From positions 1 through 10,064 of the forward strand of contig CANRAC010000029.1 in assembly GCA_947628495.1 (NCBI GenBank): a stretch of 10,064 nucleotides of DNA, in the 5' to 3' direction. Positions within the stretch are counted from its first letter, which is position 1, and the number at the start of each line of letters is the position of its first letter. The DNA comes from an uncultured Bacilli bacterium (GTDB taxonomy: Bacteria > Bacillota_I > Bacilli_A > RF39 > UBA660). A program made the position numbers and the translations under genes. The notes beneath the pieces were generated by a model. It saw nothing but the letters and a program-made list of their open reading frames with translations, was not told the origin of the DNA and searched no databases. This document shows positions 1 to 5,946 of this stretch, in pieces.

Positions 1-209
1 AATTTCACTAGGACATCCAAAAAGTTTTCTTTTCTTTTGTCGTTATCTTTTTCTAAATAGGTATCTAAATATTCTATCTTTTGAATTTTCTCTTTTAAAA
101 CATCTTCCAAAAAATCTTTTAAATATCTTTCATATCTAAACAATGCTTTAAATATTCCATCGGATGTTAACGGAACAAATGGGGTTTTTGTATCTGGTAT
201 ATTTTTCAC
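1..209 (-). CDS. Rpn / PD-(D/E)XK nuclease family transposase, N-terminal part (runs off left edge)
   Basis: Only the first 69 codons are visible; the rest lies beyond the left edge. I translated this frame directly. The layout fits the Rpn/PDDEXK_2 family: a TSDGIFKALF segment (residues about 15-24), a helix with the KDFLEDVLKEKI pattern (31-42), then an acidic/basic stretch leading into LDVLVK (64-69), where D65 would be the first acidic residue of the PD-(D/E)XK nuclease core. Members of this family are recombination-promoting DNA endonucleases often annotated as putative transposases; they are usually about 250-320 residues, so most of this one is missing. An in-frame TAA lies upstream at 236-238 and the only canonical start after it is GTG at 207-209. 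The strong ribosome binding site GAGGTG overlaps that GTG, which makes the start doubtful. It is separated from pgsA by a terminator and looks like a single gene. The family call is fairly sure; activity cannot be judged. Confidence 0.72.
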   Translation of the reverse strand, partial: MKNIPDTKTPFVPLTSDGIFKALFRYERYLKDFLEDVLKEKIQKIEYLDTYLEKDNDKRKENFLDVLVK

Positions 210-229
210 CTCGCTTTCTTTTTTATATT

Positions 230-248
230 TGTAAGTTTATTCCTTACA
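230..248. repeat. Short inverted repeat in the leader of the Rpn-family gene
   Basis: TGTAAG at 230-235 and CTTACA at 243-248 are perfect inverted arms around a 7-base spacer. They lie between the candidate -10 box and the start codon of the Rpn-family gene. The site could be an RNA hairpin in the leader or a small operator, but 6 bp in AT-rich DNA may also be chance. Confidence 0.35.
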
Positions 249-256
249 TTAGGTAT

Positions 257-262
257 ATTATA
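257..262 (-). promoter_or_regulatory. Candidate -10 box for the Rpn-family gene
   Basis: A perfect TATAAT reads on the minus strand about 48 bases upstream of the GTG start. No convincing -35 element lies 16-18 bp further upstream (that place is an A-rich run) and there is no extended TG motif, so this is a weak candidate. Confidence 0.3.
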
Positions 263-292
263 CTTTTACTCTTCATTTCCTTTTTTTTGGGC

Positions 293-319
293 AAAAAAAA
301 TAGAAAAGTTTCTATTTTC
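293..319 (-). terminator. Rho-independent terminator after pgsA
   Basis: On the minus strand, AAAATAGAAA and TTTCTATTTT form a 10-bp perfect stem with a 2-base centre (effectively a 4-6 base loop), followed directly by further T residues down to 293. It begins three bases after the pgsA stop codon and closes the gpsB-rnpB-rodZ-pgsA unit. The stem is AT-rich, but the position and T-run are convincing. Confidence 0.75.
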
Positions 320-321
320 TA

Positions 322-912
322 CTATTTATCTTTAAATATATCTTTATTATTTAAATAATATTGGCAACCAGATATAACTGATAAGACCGTGGCTGCTAAA
401 ATTAATATATCAGCAAAACGAATATTCCATAACTCAAATGGTAAATTATAAATTAAAACAAAACTTAGACCTACCATCATACAGATAGTTTTTAATTTAC
501 CCGTAATACTAGCACCAACTGCACCTTTTTTTTCACCGGCAATCATTTTAATAGAATCAACAAAAATATCACGGGTAATTATGACGACTGGAACAACTAT
601 CGAAATAAAACCATTGCAAGCCAGAATTATTAATAAGCCATTTACTAACACTTTATCAGCTATAGCATCCATAACTTTGCCAAAATCGGTAACTAAATTA
701 TTCTTACGAGCGATATGGCCATCTAAAAAATCAGTTACAGAAGCAATGATAAACATAACCGCTGCTATAATATATTTTAAATCAACAATAACACTGCCTA
801 CCGTATATTTAGGAAATTCTATTCCTACTTCATACCAAGGAAAAATTAATAAGACTAATATTAAAATTGCTAATATAATACGACTTACAGTAATTTTATT
901 AGGTAAATTCAT
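322..912 (-). CDS. pgsA: CDP-diacylglycerol--glycerol-3-phosphate 3-phosphatidyltransferase
   Basis: This membrane enzyme transfers the phosphatidyl group from CDP-diacylglycerol to glycerol-3-phosphate, giving phosphatidylglycerol phosphate, the committed step to phosphatidylglycerol. The 196-residue length is normal for the family. The CDP-alcohol phosphotransferase signature is complete: D61 and D64-G65, A68-R69, G78, D82 and D86, the aspartates being the metal and substrate ligands. Several hydrophobic segments are visible (about 8-25, 46-60, 88-112, 143-156, 166-184), consistent with a multi-spanning protein. The ribosome binding site AGGAG (924-928) overlaps the rodZ stop codon (TAG-GAG), and only 14 bases separate the two genes, so pgsA is translated from the same message as rodZ. 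rodZ followed by pgsA is a common order in Bacilli. The specific pgsA call rather than another CDP-alcohol transferase rests on length, the NLPNKITVSR N terminus and this neighbourhood. Confidence 0.95.
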   Translation of the reverse strand: MNLPNKITVSRIILAILILVLLIFPWYEVGIEFPKYTVGSVIVDLKYIIAAVMFIIASVTDFLDGHIARKNNLVTDFGKVMDAIADKVLVNGLLIILACNGFISIVVPVVIITRDIFVDSIKMIAGEKKGAVGASITGKLKTICMMVGLSFVLIYNLPFELWNIRFADILILAATVLSVISGCQYYLNNKDIFKDK

Positions 913-926
913 AAACTAACCAACTC

Positions 927-1397
927 CTATAAATAACTTACATAATTTATTATTTCATTATTAATCGTAATTTGTTTTACCGACCAAATTACGGCTAAAA
1001 CAACTAACACAAATATTATAAAATAAATTAAGGCATAATACAATTTTTTAGTTTTCATTACAGGCTTAGTATAAGGAGAAGAAATTTCAGGTTCTTTATT
1101 TTCTTCTTTATTTTTTTCTAAAATCGCCTTTTCAATATCTTCTAGAGGTATTTTAGAAGTATACTCAAATAAATATTCATTAAATTCATCAATAATTTTT
1201 TCTTCATCTAAGCCTAAATACTTCGCATAATTTTGCATATAATCTTTTAAAACAAAGATATCTTTAAAACACCCAATGTTGCCATCTTCAATGTTTTCTA
1301 GGATTACAACTTCAATGTTTAAATCCTTACTAGCCTCATCCAAACTTACCCCAGCTTCTTCTCTAGCGTCTTTTAGACTCTGACCAATTTCATTCAA
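927..1397 (-). CDS. rodZ: RodZ-like helix-turn-helix membrane protein (short form)
   Basis: RodZ is a bitopic protein that links the cytoplasmic MreB cytoskeleton to the wall-elongation machinery. This 156-residue protein has an N-terminal HTH_25-type domain (about residues 3-68, with SLKDAREEAGVSLDEASKDL and the downstream FKDIFVLKDYMQNYAKYLGLD typical of the family), an acidic/lysine-rich linker (80-117), and one membrane segment (about 119-140). Only about 15 residues follow the membrane segment, whereas many RodZ proteins carry an external domain of over 100 residues. The start is TTG at 1395-1397: it reads LNEIGQ in the right frame and has AGGAGTG (1405-1411) 7 bases upstream. The nearby ATG at 1391-1393 is out of frame. 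It lies just after rnpB with no terminator between, and before pgsA. MreB is not in view, so the cytoskeletal role is inferred from the family. Confidence 0.85.
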   Translation of the reverse strand: MNEIGQSLKDAREEAGVSLDEASKDLNIEVVILENIEDGNIGCFKDIFVLKDYMQNYAKYLGLDEEKIIDEFNEYLFEYTSKIPLEDIEKAILEKNKEENKEPEISSPYTKPVMKTKKLYYALIYFIIFVLVVLAVIWSVKQITINNEIINYVSYL

Positions 1398-1423
1398 GAA
1401 TTTTCACTCCTATTCATTAAATA

Positions 1424-1780
1424 AATAAAATCTTATAAGCCATGTTCTGTACTCGATTACTCGAGCGGCAAATATTTATCTACCTATACAAAAGTATAAG
1501 TCTTCTTATCCGTTAATTATTCCTTCTAAGAAGTTCCCCTACCAAAATTTGGGTTTCTCACTCGCGGGGTTTACCACGTTCCACTTCCCTCGTTTCCAAG
1601 TTCTTCGTCACTTTGGCACTTTTATACCTACTATTTCCATTTAAGGAAAATTGGGAGCCGTTAGATTTCTCTACCTAAAGTTATTTTTTCCTTTAGCGCG
1701 AACAGGACAATCATTTCAGATTGTGTGAGCATGGACTTTCCTCTACATAATTTTTATGCAGCATTTGCCCAGATTTTATT
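1424..1780 (-). ncRNA. rnpB: RNase P RNA, class B (Bacillus type)
   Basis: This is the catalytic RNA that removes 5' leaders from pre-tRNAs. On the minus strand I see the universal GAGGAAAGTCC (1733-1743), the GGAACGTGGTAAACCCC block (1566-1582), the class B L15 region with AAACCC and GGTAGGGG (about 1534-1556), whose GGT pairs with the tRNA CCA end, and the 3' conserved ACAGAACATGGCTTATA (1434-1450). These blocks align in order with the B. subtilis RNA as I remember it. The ends are set by the P1 helix: AATAAAATCT (1771-1780) pairs perfectly with AGATTTTATT (1424-1433). This gives about 357 nt, somewhat shorter than the ~400 nt of B. subtilis. The 5' strand of P1 includes the gpsB stop codon (1776-1778), and the 3' end lies 12 bases before the rodZ ribosome binding site. 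I see no promoter or terminator of its own. The exact mature ends are inferred. Confidence 0.96.
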
Positions 1781-2111
1781 CATTCTTTCCAAAGACCACT
1801 TTTTCTAATTGACTAAGTCGGCGCAAAAGATCAACATTGTTAACATACTTATTGGCACTACCGCCATTATCTTCGGCAGCTTCAATATTCGAACGTAAAC
1901 GACGTATTTCGTTTTTCAGACTTATATTGTCATTAGTTAAAGCACTTATATCTTTCTCTTGTTTTTTGATTATTGTGATAAACTCTGTATAATCGTGAAT
2001 AACCATATCTAAAAATTTATCAACCTCTTGAGGACGATAACCACGGGCGTCAATTTTAAACTCTTTGTCCAAAACTTCCTGTGGTGTTAGATATATTCTT
2101 TCATTATACAT
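1776..2111 (-). CDS. gpsB: Cell-division cycle protein GpsB (DivIVA family)
   Basis: GpsB is a small peripheral membrane coiled-coil adaptor that moves between side wall and septum and, in B. subtilis, docks the class A enzyme PBP1. The 111-residue sequence has the N-terminal DivIVA/GpsB domain (about 5-72, with F18-K-I, RGYRP at 23-27 and EVDKFLDMV at 29-37), a coiled coil (about 45-80), a short flexible link (81-87) and the conserved C-terminal block NNVDLLRRLSQLEKVVFG (91-108). It is slightly longer than the B. subtilis protein. The start ATG (2109-2111) has AAGGGTG 7 bases upstream and lies about 20 bases below the predicted transcription start. The gene opens the unit containing rnpB, rodZ and pgsA. 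Its likely partner PBP1 is encoded divergently by ponA about 900 bases away. The stop codon falls inside the P1 helix of rnpB. Confidence 0.96.
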   Translation of the reverse strand: MYNERIYLTPQEVLDKEFKIDARGYRPQEVDKFLDMVIHDYTEFITIIKKQEKDISALTNDNISLKNEIRRLRSNIEAAEDNGGSANKYVNNVDLLRRLSQLEKVVFGKNE

Positions 2112-2136
2112 ATAAAATCACCCTTCTTACTCCCTA

Positions 2137-2165
2137 ATTATAAAAATTTTGGGGTATTTTGTCAA
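2137..2165 (-). promoter_or_regulatory. Sigma-A promoter for gpsB-rnpB-rodZ-pgsA
   Basis: On the minus strand a perfect -35 TTGACA (2160-2165) and a perfect -10 TATAAT (2137-2142) are separated by 17 bp. The predicted transcription start is near 2130, giving a leader of about 20 bases that carries the gpsB ribosome binding site. This is the strongest promoter in the window and suits a constitutive gene set that includes an essential RNA. Confidence 0.9.
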
Positions 2166-2172
2166 CTAGCCG

Positions 2173-2203
2173 AAAAAAAAGAATTAATTTCCCATTAATT
2201 TCT
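2173..2203 (-). terminator. Terminator after the 29-residue small ORF
   Basis: On the minus strand AGAAATTAAT, a short GGGA-centred loop and AATTAATTCT form a hairpin with one bulged base, followed by eight T residues (2173-2180). It overlaps the small ORF's stop codon and ends 7 bases before the gpsB -35 box, so it separates the small unit from gpsB. The stem is AT-rich. Confidence 0.6.
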
Positions 2204-2284
2204 CTTTTTCTTAATATTCATCGTAATGCTTGCTAAGGTGGCATCTTCAATAATTTTATTAATTAAATAATCGACTCTAATCAT
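2195..2284 (-). CDS. Unrecognised 29-residue small protein
   Basis: I do not recognise this peptide. It reads MIRVDYLINKIIEDATLAS, then ITMNIKKKRN, and stops with TAA at 2195-2197. Support for translation is a near-perfect ribosome binding site AAAGGAG (2292-2298) 7 bases before an ATG, a candidate promoter just upstream, and a terminator directly at its end, so it forms a complete minute transcription unit between gpsB and recU. Residues 1-20 could form an amphipathic helix with hydrophobic positions I2, V4, L7, I8, I11 and I12; the tail KKKRN is strongly basic. There is no membrane segment, cysteine or signal peptide. It could be a real small protein, a leader peptide, or a translated part of a small RNA. 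The AT-rich context makes short chance ORFs common, so the case rests on the signals around it rather than on the sequence itself. Confidence 0.55.
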   Translation of the reverse strand: MIRVDYLINKIIEDATLASITMNIKKKRN

Positions 2285-2303
2285 ATCTTTTCTCCTTTCT
2301 TTC

Positions 2304-2340
2304 ATTATATATATCTAGTTAATATTTTCTAGCGTTTCGA
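2304..2340 (-). promoter_or_regulatory. Candidate promoter for the 29-residue small ORF
   Basis: Two overlapping choices read on the minus strand. One is a perfect -10 TATAAT at 2304-2309, with a poor -35. The other is TAGATA at 2312-2317 with TCGAAA (4 of 6 matches to TTGACA) at 2335-2340, spacer 17 bp. Either gives a leader of only about 13-20 bases before the ATG at 2284. Confidence 0.5.
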
Positions 2341-2389
2341 CATATGATTTAATTATTTGACAAGCCCCTAAAAAATTAGCTTTATGATA

Positions 2390-2418
2390 TAGAAATATGC
2401 AAAAGATTATAGTATAAT
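2390..2418 (+). promoter_or_regulatory. Promoter for recU-ponA
   Basis: A perfect -10 TATAAT lies at 2413-2418, with TAGAAA (4 of 6 matches) at 2390-2395 after a 17-bp spacer. The predicted start of transcription near 2425 would fall on the ribosome binding site GGTGAT (2425-2430), leaving a leader of only about 10 bases before the GTG at 2435. The stretch TATAATTGGGTTGGTGA is almost identical to the one in front of cca. Confidence 0.7.
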
Positions 2419-2434
2419 TGGGTTGGTGATTATT

Positions 2435-2983
2435 GTGGCTCAAAATTTCAACAAAGAGGCAACTTTAAAGCAATTAATCTATAAAAATAGAGGCATGGAT
2501 TTAGAAAGTATGCTAAATAATTCCAATAGGCATTATCTAAATACTGACAAAGCCGTTATTTATAAAAAACCGACCCCCGTTGGTGTCGTCAAAGTGGCCT
2601 ATAAAGATAATCACAAAATAATCGATAGAGGTTATTTTAAAGAACAATCGACTTTAGATTATAATGGATTATATAAAGGAAAGTATATTGACTTTGAAGC
2701 CAAAGTTACCAAAAATAGGACAGCTTTTCCTTTAAGTAACATTCACAATCATCAAATAGAACATATGCGAAAGATAATCAAACATGGAGGCATTACCTTC
2801 ATTATTATAATGATAAATGAGATAGTATATTTATTACCTGGCCAAACCTTTTTAGATTATATCGATACCCATAATCGAAAATCAATTGCATATAATTTTA
2901 TTAAAGAAAATGGCTATGAAATTAAATATACCTACTCTCCAGAACTTGATTATTTAAAAATTGTTGATAAAATATATTTTTAG
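2435..2983 (+). CDS. recU: Holliday junction resolvase RecU
   Basis: RecU is the Holliday-junction-resolving endonuclease of Firmicutes, acting in recombinational repair and chromosome segregation. The family hallmarks are present: NRGMDLESMLNNSN near the N terminus (18-31), the stalk region (about 46-72), and the PD-(D/E)XK-like core STLDYNG with D75, and IDFEAK with E88 and K90, followed by the helix HNHQIEHM (104-111) with Q107. I chose GTG at 2435 (182 residues) because GGTGAT sits 5-6 bases upstream and the promoter -10 box ends at 2418. In-frame TTG (2423) and GTG (2426) would be at or upstream of the transcription start. The length is slightly below the roughly 200 residues of B. subtilis RecU. 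It is followed after 11 bases by ponA, which has AAGGTG just after the recU stop codon, so the two are surely one operon, as in other Bacilli. Confidence 0.95.
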   Translation: MAQNFNKEATLKQLIYKNRGMDLESMLNNSNRHYLNTDKAVIYKKPTPVGVVKVAYKDNHKIIDRGYFKEQSTLDYNGLYKGKYIDFEAKVTKNRTAFPLSNIHNHQIEHMRKIIKHGGITFIIIMINEIVYLLPGQTFLDYIDTHNRKSIAYNFIKENGYEIKYTYSPELDYLKIVDKIYF

Positions 2984-2994
2984 AAGGTGTAAAT

Positions 2995-5946
2995 ATGGAA
3001 GAAAAGAAAAAGAAAAAATTGGATAAGCTTAATGATAAAGTTGAAAGTATTAATCAATCAATTGATAATAAAATATCGAAGCTTAGTGATAAACTAAAAA
3101 AAGGAGGAATTAATATAAAAAAGAAAGTTACTACTAAAAAAGGTACTAATTCTAATAAAAAAACAACTAGCGAACCTATAAGTTCGACCAAAAAGAAAGT
3201 TAAGAATATTGAAAAAAATAGTACGCAACCGCCAAGAAAAAATAAACCTAAGAAAAAAAGACATTCTTTTTTAGTTATTATCACAACAATTGCTATTGCT
3301 ATTCTTTCTGTATTTTTATTATTTATGCTTTATATTGTTATTACTGCTCCTAAATTTGATGAAAATGAGCTATATAATAAGGAAGCAACAATCCTTTATG
3401 ATGCGAAAGGTGACGAATATGCCCGAATTGGTAGTGAAAAAAGAGAGTTAGTAACTTATGATGAGTTACCTCAAGTCTTAGTTGATGCCATTGTTGCTAC
3501 AGAAGATTCGCGTTTCTTCCAACATAGTGGCTTTGACCTTGCGAGATTTATGAGAGCTTCGATTGGGCAATTAACGGGAAATTCTTCGGCAGGTGGTGCT
3601 TCAACTTTGACAATGCAAGTTGTTAAAAATACCTTTACTTCTACTGAAGCCCATGGTCTAGCCGGAATAATTCGTAAATTTACAGATATTTATATGTCAA
3701 TATTTAAAGTTGAAAAAAATTACACTAAAGAAGAAATCATGGAATTTTATGTTAATGCTCCTTGGTTAGGTAAAAGTAATAACGGGGGCGCTTATGGAGT
3801 TGAACAAGCCTGTCAATTGTATTTTGGCAAATCGGTTCGAGACTTAAACTTAGCCGAAGCGTCTTTAATCGCCGGAATGTTCCAATCTCCATATACTTAT
3901 AATCCTTTTAATAATCCGGATTTAGCTGCCAAACGTCGTAGCACTGTATTAAAATTGATGGTTCGTCATGGTTATATAACGCAAGATGAAGCTGATGCAG
4001 CAAATGCTGTAAGTATTCAATCAATGCTTACTAATCAAACGGAAGCATCATCTAATCCTTATCAAGGATTTATTGATACAGTTGTAGAAGACGTTCAAAA
4101 GAAAACGGGTAATGATCCTTATAATACACCAATGTTGATTTATACTACTTTAGAAAGAGAGCCTCAAGATGTAATTAATAATTTATATGCTGGTGAATAT
4201 TATAAATGGAAAAATGACGTTATCCAAGCAGGTATTGCCGTAACTTCGGTAAAAGATGGTTCAATCGTGGCTGTAGGAGCCGGACGTAATCGAAAAATTG
4301 GCGATTGGAATTATGCTACTAATATGAGACGTCATCCTGGTTCTTGTGCTAAACCATTCTTCGCATATGGTCCTTATCTAGAATATAATAATGGTAATAC
4401 AGGTTCTATTTTCTTTGATGAACCAATGACTTATTCTGATGGTACGCCACTTAAAAACTCTGATGACTCTTATATGGGTATGATAACAATGAAAACAGCT
4501 TTATTTAAATCCCGTAATATTCCAGCTATCCAAGCTTTCCAACAATTAGATAAACAAAAAGTAAGTGACTTTGTTCATAGTTTAGGTATTGATTATGGCG
4601 ATAAATTGTATGAATCGGCAGCAATTGGCGGATTTGATGGTATGACTCCTCTTGATATGTCTTCAGCTTATGCAGCCTTTGGCCGTGGTGGCTATTATAT
4701 TGAACCTTATTCGTTTACGAAGATTGTTTATCGTCAAGATGATCGAACTTATGAACCAGAAATTAAGAAAACTAAGGTAATGAGTGAAGAAACAGCTTAC
4801 ATGATGAACAATATGTTAACTTATGCAGGAGCAAATAATGTTGGTGGTAAAATCCATGTTAATGGCACTGATGTCGCTGCCAAAACTGGTACATCAACAA
4901 TTGATAAAGAATATATTGAAAAATATAATTTACCTAGTTCAGTCAGCCATGATAACTGGGTAGAAATTTACTCACCTGACTACTCTATCTCTTTGTGGTA
5001 CGGTTATAATGAAATAACAAGCGAATATTATACAACAGCAATTGATGGCGCTAATCAAAGAGTTCAAATATCTGCGGCTTTAGGAAATCGGATATTTAAA
5101 CAAAACTCTAAATTTAGTATTCCAGATGGTGTTGTGGAAGCCCAAGTAGAATTAGGTACAAATCCAGCGCAAAAACCAAGTAATTATACGCCATCTAGTT
5201 TAATATCAACCGAATACTTTAATAAAGAAAGTGCTCCAAAAGAAACATCGCCTAGATTTACTAAATTAAGTGATCCAACTAATGGTAATGCTAGTGTTTC
5301 AGGTAGTGCTATTAACCTTACATGGCATGCTATTGAAACACCTAATGCCCTAGATACATCTTATTTAGAAGAATTAATGAAAAAAGCTTATGGTAATTAT
5401 TATGAACGTTACTTAAAGCATATGTTAAGCTATAATCAAAGTGTTTTAGGTACAGTTGGTTATGAAGTATTCTTACAATCTGGAAATGAACTTCAAGATT
5501 TAGGATTTACGGATAGTACATCATTTACTTATACAATGACGGGACTACCTACCTATCGCTTTGTTGTCAAATCAACATACAGTAATTTTAGAACTAATAT
5601 GAGTGATGGTATAACGATTGACGTTAAAGGCAGCTCAGTTGGTACGGGAGGAAGCACAAGTGGTAGCGGACCTGTAGAAATAACTTACAACGATGATGAT
5701 TTCTGTAAAAAGCCAACTAATGGCTCTACCTGGACAGCTAATGGTAAAATTAGTGCTAAAGTTAATGGAACTATTATCTCTCCATCAAATATAACTTATT
5801 CTTACTATCATAATGGTTCTAAACTATCATCTGGTATACCATTAGGTACAGAAGGTACATTTAGTATTGAAGTTAATATTCGTTATGGTGGTTCAACATA
5901 TACAGAAACTATTCCATTTAGAGTTTCTAATAGTTGTAAAAATTAA
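2995..5946 (+). CDS. ponA: Class A penicillin-binding protein 1A (transglycosylase/transpeptidase) with extended C terminus
   Basis: This bifunctional enzyme polymerises and cross-links peptidoglycan outside the membrane. Domains in its 983 residues: a lysine-rich cytoplasmic tail (1-90); one membrane anchor (about 91-117); the GT51 glycosyltransferase (about 130-330) with ATEDSRFFQH around catalytic E170, GGASTLTMQ (200-208) and KEEIMEFYVN (245-254); then the penicillin-binding transpeptidase (about 405-705) with SxxK as S450-C-A-K453, SxN as S506-R-N508, and KTGT at 630-633. Beyond it lie a fibronectin-III-like region (about 752-877, LTWHAI and GYEVFLQ) with an inserted, probably helical segment (785-815), a Gly/Ser linker (879-892) and a final beta-rich domain (895-981) bracketed by C904 and C981. 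All catalytic motifs are intact. The ribosome binding site AAGGTG lies 5 bases before the ATG. Expressed with recU; its product probably interacts with GpsB, as in B. subtilis. The acidic/Lys tail could be the contact, but I see no proven motif. Confidence 0.96.
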   Translation: MEEKKKKKLDKLNDKVESINQSIDNKISKLSDKLKKGGINIKKKVTTKKGTNSNKKTTSEPISSTKKKVKNIEKNSTQPPRKNKPKKKRHSFLVIITTIAIAILSVFLLFMLYIVITAPKFDENELYNKEATILYDAKGDEYARIGSEKRELVTYDELPQVLVDAIVATEDSRFFQHSGFDLARFMRASIGQLTGNSSAGGASTLTMQVVKNTFTSTEAHGLAGIIRKFTDIYMSIFKVEKNYTKEEIMEFYVNAPWLGKSNNGGAYGVEQACQLYFGKSVRDLNLAEASLIAGMFQSPYTYNPFNNPDLAAKRRSTVLKLMVRHGYITQDEADAANAVSIQSMLTNQTEASSNPYQGFIDTVVEDVQKKTGNDPYNTPMLIYTTLEREPQDVINNLYAGEYYKWKNDVIQAGIAVTSVKDGSIVAVGAGRNRKIGDWNYATNMRRHPGSCAKPFFAYGPYLEYNNGNTGSIFFDEPMTYSDGTPLKNSDDSYMGMITMKTALFKSRNIPAIQAFQQLDKQKVSDFVHSLGIDYGDKLYESAAIGGFDGMTPLDMSSAYAAFGRGGYYIEPYSFTKIVYRQDDRTYEPEIKKTKVMSEETAYMMNNMLTYAGANNVGGKIHVNGTDVAAKTGTSTIDKEYIEKYNLPSSVSHDNWVEIYSPDYSISLWYGYNEITSEYYTTAIDGANQRVQISAALGNRIFKQNSKFSIPDGVVEAQVELGTNPAQKPSNYTPSSLISTEYFNKESAPKETSPRFTKLSDPTNGNASVSGSAINLTWHAIETPNALDTSYLEELMKKAYGNYYERYLKHMLSYNQSVLGTVGYEVFLQSGNELQDLGFTDSTSFTYTMTGLPTYRFVVKSTYSNFRTNMSDGITIDVKGSSVGTGGSTSGSGPVEITYNDDDFCKKPTNGSTWTANGKISAKVNGTIISPSNITYSYYHNGSKLSSGIPLGTEGTFSIEVNIRYGGSTYTETIPFRVSNSCKN

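Noticed and set aside
164..358. 64-codon plus-strand open frame rich in F, I, Y and L
   Set aside because: It lies antisense to the Rpn-family gene start, its leader and the pgsA terminator, has no ribosome binding site, and its composition is what AT-rich DNA gives by chance.
581..919. 112-codon plus-strand open frame
   Set aside because: Fully antisense to pgsA, whose catalytic motif is intact on the other strand.
1398..1775. A long gap that might hold a riboswitch or T-box
   Set aside because: It is accounted for by the RNase P RNA, with its conserved blocks in the right order.
2357..2362. A perfect plus-strand TTGACA as -35 box for recU
   Set aside because: No fair -10 box lies 16-18 bases downstream; the nearest reasonable ones (TATGAT) need a 20-bp spacer. 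The TATAAT at 2413-2418 with TAGAAA is better placed for the start codon.
3054..3284. 76-codon minus-strand hydrophobic open frame
   Set aside because: A complement of the lysine-rich start of ponA: AAA/AAG codons read backwards as Phe and Leu.
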